The notes under the pieces: model-generated | Databases searched by the model: none | Told to the model about the DNA's origin: nothing | Seen by the model: only the letters and a program-made list of their open reading frames with translations | Part shown: positions 55,860 through 64,000 of the stretch, one piece after another | Layout of the letters: each line of letters opens with the position of its first letter | Numbering within the stretch: the stretch's first letter is position 1 | Made by a program: the position numbers and the translations under genes | Source of the DNA: Epiperipatus broadwayi | Lineage: Eukaryota > Onychophora > Udeonychophora > Euonychophora > Peripatidae | Length of the DNA: 64,000 bases | NCBI GenBank assembly: GCA_028023455.1 | Contig: JAQFVV010006200.1 | Location: 6,458,506-6,522,505 of the forward strand | Direction: 5' to 3'

Positions 55860-57250
55860 CCTGTCCTTAACTGGTAATCCAATTAAATACTATTTTGGCT
55901 ATTCTCTTATTACCCATAAATTGCAATCTACCATTTCTCCTTAAATTACCTTCTTTGCCACCCACACATCTGCATCTAATGCATATCATCTTCCTACTTC
56001 TCTTTGTACTTTTTCTAAGTAATCTAATACTGCTTTACTAACATATATCATTACCATAAGTTAACCTTGTTACTGCTTCTCCCCACAATTCTTGCTACAT
56101 AATATTTATTATATGAAAGCATTGTTAATTTTTTTATCAGCCCTTTTCTTTGTTTCATTTATCAATTTTTTCTCCCACTCAACTAAGCAATTTCTCTGAT
56201 TACTTAAGATGATTCCCAAATAGTTATACCTGTTCATCACATGTAACTTTATATCCCCCAATTAAAATTCTTTCTCTTTCTCCAGCATTTATCAATACTT
56301 TTTTCATTAAATTTAATTCCCATCTCTTTACCCACTCTTCAACATAACTTCCTTACTTTTTGTGCACAAGATATCATCAGCTAATAAAAGACATAATATA
56401 TACACTCCCTTGTCATCTATTAATGGTATTTCTACCCCTCTTCCTCGTCTTTCTATTGCTCTTTCCATTTCTCTCAAATATAACAAAAACAAAATAGGTG
56501 ACATAGAGCATCTTTCCCAAGTCACACCCCATTTTAGACTCTGATTCTGTATTTCCTAATTGATATGTATAGTAATTATTTTCATACAATCTGTTAATAA
56601 AATCCATTAAAGTTCCATTCCCAAATTTACTAAACTTATCCGTAATTTATTTCTATTTATAAAGACCATATATAACTGTCTACCTGTATTCCTACTCATA
56701 TCTAGAAGTTGTGTGACTGCAAATAAACTATCTCCTATATATCTGATCTAAAACCTCCTTGCATTTCTCCCAGTATATTATTTTCTTCCATCCATTTTGC
56801 CAACCTTCCAACCACCATATATACAAAACATATAACACTGATATTACTGCTATCGGTCTATAATTGTTTAACTTTCTATGATCCTTACTTTCCTTTAAAT
56901 AATAGCCTTTCTCTTATATTATTCCAGCTATCTGGAAATCCTCTTTCCTGTGCTATCTTATTAAAATATAAGATTTAATTTTGCCCTATTACACAAATTC
57001 ATCACCATCTCTGCTATCCATTCATCTAAACCTCTTGCCTTTCCACTTTTCAATTTCTTGCCTGCCTCATTCATTTTCTGTAAACCTCTGTCCTTCACAT
57101 CTAACATCTTTTCTATATCCATTACATACTTATGTAAGATTGTCTTTAATTCTTCTCTAGTTATACTTTTTCCTCATCATATAGTAATACTATTTCTTTC
57201 TCCCCTACATTTCTTCTTTTAATACATGATACTGATACATATGACAATCC
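55860..57250 (-). pseudogene. LINE reverse transcriptase, frameshifted
   Basis: Motifs in order on the minus strand: KSGKARGLDEW (K..GxD), RPIAVISVLY (RPI...), AKWMEENNILGEMQGGFR, MDFINRLYENN, CSMSPILFLLYLREMERAI (SP.LF) and LLLADDIL (ADD catalytic pair; 56328-56525). All key motifs remain readable, but stops and frameshifts rule out function. Confidence 0.85.
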
Positions 57251-57304
57251 ATCCCACTTGATGGCATTGTTCCTCCAACAAAACATATCATGAATATTCT
57301 CACC

Positions 57305-58545
57305 TTAAACCCTATTTGTCACTTTTTTTACTTTATCACACCAGTCCTTACATTCATCCCCAGCAAGCTCTTCCATTTTTTCTACTTTTATTTTATATTC
57401 TTCTAACTTAATCTTATCATTCATTCTCCATCCACATCTTTCACAATCCTTTCTACTTTTATTACTATTTTCCATCACATTACTAATCATTTCTATTATA
57501 AAGAAATTATGATCACTGTTACATACTCTCTCTTCAGTATCAAACAGTTTAATTTTCCATACTTTATTCATTCCCTCTTTCTCTACTAATATATAATCTA
57601 TACTGTGAAATATGTGTATTGCCCCACATAAATATTTGATAAATTTCCAATGTTCAAATTCGCTCTGACAAAATTTTTTCAAAAGCCATCCATTCTTGTT
57701 ATCCATGTCATCAAGTTCTTCAATACACCCATTCATATCCCCTATAACCATTATTTTCTTCCCCTTTTTTAAAAAACTCTGTATATCCTTACCTAGGCAT
57801 TCATATATGCTAATGTTCCACTCCATTATAGTTTGACTATCTCCAGTGACCATATACAATATAGCCACCATTTGTTCTTGTCTTCCTAACTTTATCCCAA
57901 ACCACAAAATATTTTTGACACTAATATATACAATAATCAAATATCCAACATAAAATTATTTTCCACAATGTTATTATAGATATATACTTAATACAATAAT
58001 CAATCTAAATAAAATTGAAGCAAACAACTAATTATATTTACAATTATTTAATTATCAACCCGCTTTCATCTCTTTTTAAGATCATTTCAAGATATAAAAT
58101 TCTTGATACTTTATAGTAATTAAATATTTTTTTGAAGTAACTCGTATATGACCATCCCTTTTTTCTTTTCTATTAATACCCTGCCATATCAAATATCTTC
58201 CAGTGTAAGTTCTTCTTCTCTTACATATATTTCTACTACTGCTAATACTTCAAGCCCTTCGTTTTTAACTGCATTAATTCCAGCCACTATTCTGATCTTC
58301 TACCACCTTGCATATTCAAATATCCAATTTTAATAAATTCTTTTGACTCTTTCTTATCTATTACTATTTGTAATTTAGCTTGTTTATCATTAGTTTTACA
58401 GATCCTCTCCACATCTACATTGAAATCAGCTACTCTTTGTTTATTTCTTACAACCTGTCCATTTTTAACCTTCTTTTTGATAATATTGTAATTTAAAACC
58501 CTACCCCCTTTATAAGTTTCCCGAATTATAATAATTTTCATAAAT
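57305..58545 (-). pseudogene. LINE AP-endonuclease-like domain, frameshifted
   Basis: The minus strand shows KIGYLNMQGGR (near 58310), the domain-start xxNxxG pattern, then VIGDMNGCIEELDDM and GWLLKKFC. It continues with SIDYILVEKEG and CNSDHNFFIIEM, the GDxN, S.IDYI and SDH catalytic/structural motifs of LINE APE endonucleases. The middle of the domain is broken by frameshifts. Confidence 0.8.
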
Positions 58546-58713
58546 CAAACACCCTAATGCTTCACTTCCTTGTTTTGTTAAGTACAATCCATTTTTACAA
58601 TATAACTCTCTCTTACCAATAAAAAAATCCCACACATCCACAAACAACATCCCTAATTCTAGCTCCAAGCAAACACTCTTAGATACCTATTTTTCCTTAC
58701 AGTTACATCACAT

Positions 58714-59007
58714 CTAATTAGAGTCTCCTATCAAGACTGTCTCATAGTTTATTTTCCGTATTTCATCCATAACATACTCTTCCATCTTCTGGAGTTTCTT
58801 ATCATTTCTATTCATTAATTCCTTGATCTGCTCACCCTTCATCTCTAATGCTTTTAATTTTACTTGTATATCATTTATCTCTTCCTTTATCTTACTTCCT
58901 TTTTGCCTAACTATCTCCACTATGCTAGTTATTTCGTCATCCATATCTCTTGTCACTCCATTAAATATATTCTCTATTCTATCTTCCTTAACTACATTTT
59001 CCTCCAT
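58714..59007 (-). pseudogene. LINE N-terminal coiled-coil segment
   Basis: An open stretch of 97 codons starting MEENVVKEDR, with heptad-like spacing of hydrophobic residues among Lys/Glu (IKEEINDIQVKLKALEMKGE, LMNRNDKKLQKMEEYV). This resembles ORF1-type coiled coils of LINEs. A position upstream of the endonuclease agrees. Confidence 0.6.
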
Positions 59008-59159
59008 TTCTCTCTTTTTTAAAAAAACTATCTACACTTAGAAACCATTTTTTCATCTCTTTTATCACATTCATACATGATCTACCCAACTATACACCTT
59101 TTACACCAATTCATTAATCTACAAGATCTCTCTCTTGTAATCATTCATTTGTTGCATGC

Positions 59160-61300
59160 AATATCAGAGTTTAAAGTGAAACAGGAATTTTTTCAGGAAA
59201 TAGATTTCTAAACAGCCAACCAGGAGTCGATAAATGGAATGTAGTTATGCAAAAACCGAAACCACAAACCAAAAAATAAATTTATCGCTAATAGGTAAAT
59301 GAATAACAATTTTTTCTCCACTAAGGTTTGCTGGGAAGCATATGCTCTATAATAGACTATTTAATTTTTATCTGTATATTTATATATACAGATGAGGCTG
59401 CTACTGAAGCATATCTCCCACCAGGGGGAATTGCTCTAATTGGTTTGTTTGTTCTCATTTTGTTTTGAAATCACAATTTTCAGCCCACACTTTTTTTTTT
59501 GCATATCACACCTGGCATTCTGAGTCAACAGCCTGTTTGAAAGCAGGATGCACAAAATTCAATGTTTATAATTTTTCAAAAATATATTAAAATTGTAATA
59601 TGTCTAGTAATTTAAATAATTTGATGGTATGCAAAACATGACCTTGAAGTCACCTGTCAACATGACTAAGTTACAAAATAATGCTCCTAAATTAGGATTC
59701 AATGGCTGTCCACCCTAAACTTGTGAGCAGGAGATATGGGCTTAGATCTGACTAAATTACCTAATCTATTATGGCTTCTGGGAGTTATAATTTAGATGAA
59801 TTCTTGCTGTAGAAGAATTTCTAAAAAAAAGGAAAAGCCTAATCAAGATATTGGTAGTTTGGCCTTCTAAAGAAGCCAGAATTTTGCATTTGGAGAAGAA
59901 TTCATTGTTGCAAAGAAAAGGATTGATGAAACAAAACAAAAATAAATAGCACAGTTTACTTATAAACAAAAATGCTTAGAAACCTGCTATAATCCTTAAA
60001 AAAAGAATTATTTTGAAGTGATTTATTTTAAAATGTAAAATATATGTATTAGGAGTACTTTATTACATCACATATACACTTAATTTCTCTATTTTTTTTT
60101 TTAAATAAATAGATTTATACCTTTTTTAATTAAATAGAGGAATTTTAAGTCTATACAACCTTAGAGTATGATTCTCAAAACACTATAATGCAAATGCATG
60201 AAACAAAATATAAAATTTTTAGAAAAATATAAAATTTCACAATAAAGAAAAAAGATAACTTTCTTAAAATATTATATGTTTATTCTGTACAAAAAGTTAC
60301 AAATTGATTATGCATATAATAAAAATATATAACTTTAATTTACTTGTCTGATGACTACAAATACCTTTATATAACTTCTCTGAGTTTCAAAAACTAAAGT
60401 TCCTTTTTTCAATTGCATGAAACTTTTTTCTTTAGATATCCAATAATAATCAGCCTAATTTAACAGCTTTTTAATACTACTGCTGAATGAGGATAAATAG
60501 TACTTTAAATCTTGTTGTCACCTAGAAATATTCACAGGCCGGAAATGTCTATCGCACCTCTACTATGCCAGTCTGATAAATGAATACAATCAACAGTCTC
60601 TAGATAGTGATTTTAGTCCATAGTATAACAGGAAGTACAAATAACCAATACAAGTAAGTGTTGGTTTTAAATGGATGCTTCAGTTATTATTGTTCTAGCT
60701 AGATTTCTAGCAAGTGCCAATCGCAATAATTGTAGTTTATCTTTTTGAGACTCAAACCATTCATTCTTGATTACATGTAAAAAAATTAAAAAATGAAATC
60801 AGAATTATATATATAAAATATGTCAATTATATAATTTAATATATTAAAAAGGTGTAAATTACAAACAAGCTTCCCTGAGCATTGCAGCGCTCTATCTTAA
60901 GCACATTATAAAATAAAATATTAAATGATGTATATAATACAAAAATATTATAACTAAGTAAAATAAATCCTTAATTTTTTTTCAAATATCTTTTCCCACA
61001 TACATAGATCATAGCTATTTTTTAAATTATTTTTTTGCCAATACATATTAACTTTTTTTTATTTTATCATCTAAATAATTCTCATAATGGCAATCTTCAT
61101 CTTATTTCTATATTCAAACACGCTTCTCACTGGAAAATACAATCCTATAAAAAAATTTAATTTCTAGGATTGTGATTTGCTAAACAAAGATCAAGATTAA
61201 TAAAGCTATTCAAAACCACATTTCCATTTTTCAGTCAATATGTAGTAATACATAAAATTCAAAAAAGAATGAATATTGAACAGATTAGAGTACATACATA
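59160..61300. other. Intergenic sequence, nothing identified
   Basis: AT-rich; no coding, RNA or clear element. Confidence 0.4.
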
Positions 61301-61310
61301 ACATCAGAAT

Positions 61311-61590
61311 AAGGTAAGTGGAATGGTTTGATGTGCAGAGGATGTCTTGGGGAAATATTTCTAAAACAAATGTTTAATTGGATATCATGATCAAAGAGAA
61401 AAAGAGGGCATCCAAAAAGGAGTGTGGAAAGAGTGAACAGACAGAGAAATTACAGACAGAAATTTTTAGTAAGATTTACGAAGGGACAAGGAAACATGAT
61501 GACTGAGAATCAGAAGATGTCACAGAGCACTAGAGACAAATAAGAAAAAGAAATGAGTACTTACTGAAATATCAAGTGAACTAAATAACA
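61311..61590 (+). mobile_element. LINE C-terminal tail fragment, third family
   Basis: Frames in series give VEWFDVQRMSWGNI (pattern RWFGHV.RM) and then KRKRGHPKRSVERVNRQR (pattern GKR.RGRPK..W...), the basic end of many LINE polyproteins. It is distinct from the 2.0/44.5 kb family by sequence. Confidence 0.6.
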
Positions 61591-62058
61591 ATTATTTTAT
61601 AAAAAATATCTCCCTTGCATATAAATAATAGAGAATAAATAAAAGATCTGATTTGAATAAGGATGCAAAAAAAAAAAAGAAAAACTTTTACATGTAAACA
61701 AAAAAAAGGGGGGCACAACAATTTATTACATTAAATGTAACATAACTTACACTTTATGCATGTAAATATAGATAAATATATGCAAACCAAGCACATGAAA
61801 AATTAGTTATCATATTTATGTAAATCACTCCAGCCAATGCTTAAAATAAATCGATAGAATAGCAATCTGTTGTTTGAGTACTGCCACGACAAAAGATTGC
61901 TGATATTCTATTGGTTTATTTTAAGTATTGTCTAAGGTGATATGATTTAAATATCTAAGTTTGCACAAAGGAAAAATTACACAGTTTTTTAGGTAGAAAT
62001 ATAAATAAAGGTATTAAAAATATTTACTTATGCTGAATGGTTTTATGCAATTAATTAA

Positions 62059-62069
62059 GGGGGGGGGGG
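62059..62069 (+). repeat. Poly-G run
   Basis: Eleven consecutive G after ttaattaa, the third G/C homopolymer in the last 11 kb. Confidence 0.85.
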
Positions 62070-62913
62070 AATCACAAAATGAACATGTAAAACATCCTTC
62101 AGTAAAAAGCCCATATTCTTTAAATGTTCAAATAATGTACTACAAAATAGTTTAAAGCTATTTTTTAAGTAGCATAAATGATATTTAATACAAAACCACT
62201 AACATTTTAAAGGATACAGCAATCATAACGATTTTAATGTGATTCTTCATTTTCAGTAATTACAAATTCATTGTAGGATCCAAGTCTATGCAAGTACTTC
62301 CAATTCACAGCTTCATACCATTCCAGGCTGCCTTAGTTCATACATCTATTTAACATGCTTTCTTAAAATCTCTTGAGATTCAAACAAATACTTTGGTCAT
62401 TTCTTCTAGAAACATGTCCAATCCATTCTAGCCTCTTAATGTTGTCAAACATTTTATATTTAGTGTGTTATTTATATACAGCAATCTAAGATTACAGTAT
62501 TTATAAGTATTCATTTTGGTTTTTTATTTTTATGAAGTTCATTTAAAATAAAACAACAATGGATTAAGTTATTAATACAAAAAAAAAATATTAACTCTGT
62601 TCGTTATGGGATCAAAAGTCAATCTTAAAAACTATTTGCTATGCATGTATAATAATAGTAAAGTTAATAAAACCAAAAACAGAATAGCATTTGAATAGAT
62701 AAGAATTTACATACAGAATATTGGGGGTGGGTGGGAATTAATACACATCACATCATACTTATAGGAGATACATTTACAAGTAATCATTTAAATTGTAAGT
62801 ATTGCTTTAAAATTTTAGGCTCCTCTTCTTGTCCAATGAAAATTTCAGGAAACACAGTATAATGTACTGAAAAATTTGTTATGTTTATATTCCATTTAAA
62901 ATCATTTCCACGC

Positions 62914-62988
62914 TTGGCCTGGATTCAAACTTTAGGCTATGGCTGTTAAATGTGCTAACCAGTGTCTTCATCAGGCCCTTTTTAACTT
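62914..62988 (-). repeat. tRNA-derived repeat (SINE head-like)
   Basis: The minus strand reads CTGGTTAGCACATTTAACAG and a good box B AAGTTTGAATCC (plus 62921-62932), with CCTGG complementarity near the ends. Box A is weak and no full cloverleaf forms by eye. Confidence 0.5.
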
Positions 62989-63459
62989 AATAAAGGATTT
63001 AAAAGTTTTAAGCAAAAAAAGAATGTTCATATTGTAGATTGAATCACAAGATTAATATAAAATAGAATTTTTATTTTAAAAAATAACACATTAATTACAA
63101 AATATGTCTTAATTTCCAACAGATTATGTCTGAGTTTTTATTAATGGTTTGATTTTTTATTTTATTTAACCAACATATGATCAACTGCTAATTTCATTCT
63201 TTTATATACAGATAACATTATTTGCATATTACGATAGTCTATTTATTAAATCTAATTCTTTTTTGCGCTGTTTGTCAATATTTCAAAACTTTAAAAAAAT
63301 CTATTGAAATGCAATGATTTTACATTACTTTTATTTTATATATAATTTTGACTGAATGTTTGGATAAAGGAAAAAAAAACAACAAATTAAACTATTCTGA
63401 TAAAGGCTGTAAATATGTTGAAACTGTAAGTAAAATAATATAAAAATACTGGGTTGTCA

Positions 63460-64000
63460 TCTGATCGTTCGTGTCAGCCGCCAGAGGCGCGATTTCTAGC
63501 TAAATTTCTAGAAATATGCCGTTTCCGCAGCCGCACCCAAGCCTTTAAGCATTCTTTCTAAAAGAAATCCTAGAAAGATTGTTAACTCGGAGTTAAGTCT
63601 ATTTTCTATGCTAAAAGGTAGAGTATTAACTCGGAAGTTAAGTCTCCTTTCTACGATAAAATCTAGAAAGAGTGTTAACTCGGCTTAGCGGCTAACGGTG
63701 TGGCTTTTTCCGATGCTAAAAGCAGAGGAAAATGCCGTAGTTGTTTGTGTCACACACTATATCGTAATGCTGCGTTATGTATTTGATGTAACAATATCGT
63801 ACTAGGGTGTTTATTTTGATCGTGTCAAAATTATTTAAATTTTCATCGGTGCCTTGTTTTTTTTAAGACCAATCGATGTACTGTTACATTTTATCAATTT
63901 TAACAGTATCGTGATTGTTCCTCATAAATTTGTATTTCTCCTAAATTTTCGATTAGGGTGGAATAGCGTAAAAATTTAAAAATCACGCTTTGAGTCACGT
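63460..64000. other. GC- and CpG-richer block at the window end
   Basis: In contrast with the preceding 63 kb, this block contains gccgccagaggcgcg, gccgtttccgcagccgcacc, taactcgg and many other CpGs. No ORF is evident. It could be the edge of another repeat family or an unmethylated regulatory/promoter region of a gene to the right. Confidence 0.5.
63560..63700 (+). repeat. Three-unit degenerate tandem, ttaactcgg type (period about 46 nt)
   Basis: gttaactcggagttaagtct, attaactcggaagttaagtc and gttaactcggcttagcggct, each preceded by a ctagaaag/ctaaaagg-like string. Confidence 0.7.

Larger units (their letters stand above)
55112..59050 (-). mobile_element. APE-type LINE, nearly full-length but heavily decayed
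   Basis: The minus strand gives, 5' to 3', an N-terminal coiled-coil region, an AP-endonuclease-like domain, a reverse transcriptase and a C-terminal region, all in broken frames. The plus strand is correspondingly pyrimidine-rich over 4 kb. The clade is uncertain. A 3' fragment of the same family lies at 7020-7690, and a 38-bp tandem duplication (55253-55327) sits inside its 3' part. Confidence 0.85.

Noticed and set aside
1-64000. CRISPR arrays, bacterial operons, riboswitches, rRNA genes
   Set aside because: Spliced animal gene structure throughout; no regularly spaced short direct repeats or prokaryotic signals were seen.

Overview
The window is strongly AT-rich nuclear DNA from an invertebrate animal. 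It has multi-kilobase introns, GT-AG splice sites, many AT-rich microsatellites and a dense load of retroelements (Penelope-like, LINE, Ty3/Gypsy), DNA transposons (mariner, hAT) and tRNA-derived repeats. The host protein reads like a protostome orthologue. A chelicerate or a mollusc would fit the abundance of Penelope-like elements, but the sequence alone does not settle the taxon.

There is one host gene. An orthologue of TMEM104, an 11-TM protein related to the amino-acid/auxin permease fold, runs on the + strand from 2528 to 39826. I assembled eight constitutive coding exons (2528-2627, 3451-3523, 11487-11572, 19122-19152, 25455-25554, 26295-26379, 32464-32557, 39033-39826). Their phases join without a break to a single TAA stop, giving 453 codons. 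The N-terminal exon(s), about 55-60 residues, lie upstream of the window. A ninth, 45-nt phase-1/phase-1 candidate exon at 8490-8534 has good splice sites and would insert 15 codons in frame.

The introns and the 24 kb downstream are filled with mobile-element debris. In order these are: a LINE tail (2.0-2.3 kb); a decayed Ty3/Gypsy element with both LTRs (4.0-6.9 kb, minus); a LINE 3' fragment (7.0-7.7 kb); Penelope-like GIY-YIG fragments (20.2, 25.0-25.3 and 29.05-29.34 kb); a dead mariner (26.8-27.6 kb); a 633-bp foldback element flanked by a 17-bp direct repeat and carrying a hammerhead-ribozyme fold in each arm (33.08-33.71 kb); a LINE RT fragment (37.1-37.9 kb); a 106-bp retroposon with a 14-bp duplication (38.67-38.77 kb); a complete hAT-type MITE with a perfect 8-bp duplication just behind the gene (40.97-41.28 kb); LINE tails (44.5, 47.4 and 61.3 kb); a head-to-head inverted pair of Penelope-like elements (49.2-51.5 kb); a tRNA-Gly(UCC)-like relic (53.84-53.91 kb); another hammerhead-like copy (54.92-54.99 kb); and a long LINE with coiled-coil, endonuclease and RT remnants (55.1-59.05 kb, minus). 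The last 550 bp are visibly richer in G+C and CpG and hold a short degenerate tandem repeat.

The most interesting signal is the set of hammerhead-like motifs. One family, in the foldback arms and at 54.9 kb, keeps a convincing CUGAUGA / stem II / GAAA / short palindromic stem III / stem I architecture. Other, more decayed motifs lie beside Penelope-like GIY-YIG remnants. This fits published links between hammerhead ribozymes, Penelope-like elements and animal retrozymes. The foldback arrangement, with the ribozyme on both strands and one flanking duplication, deserves experimental attention.
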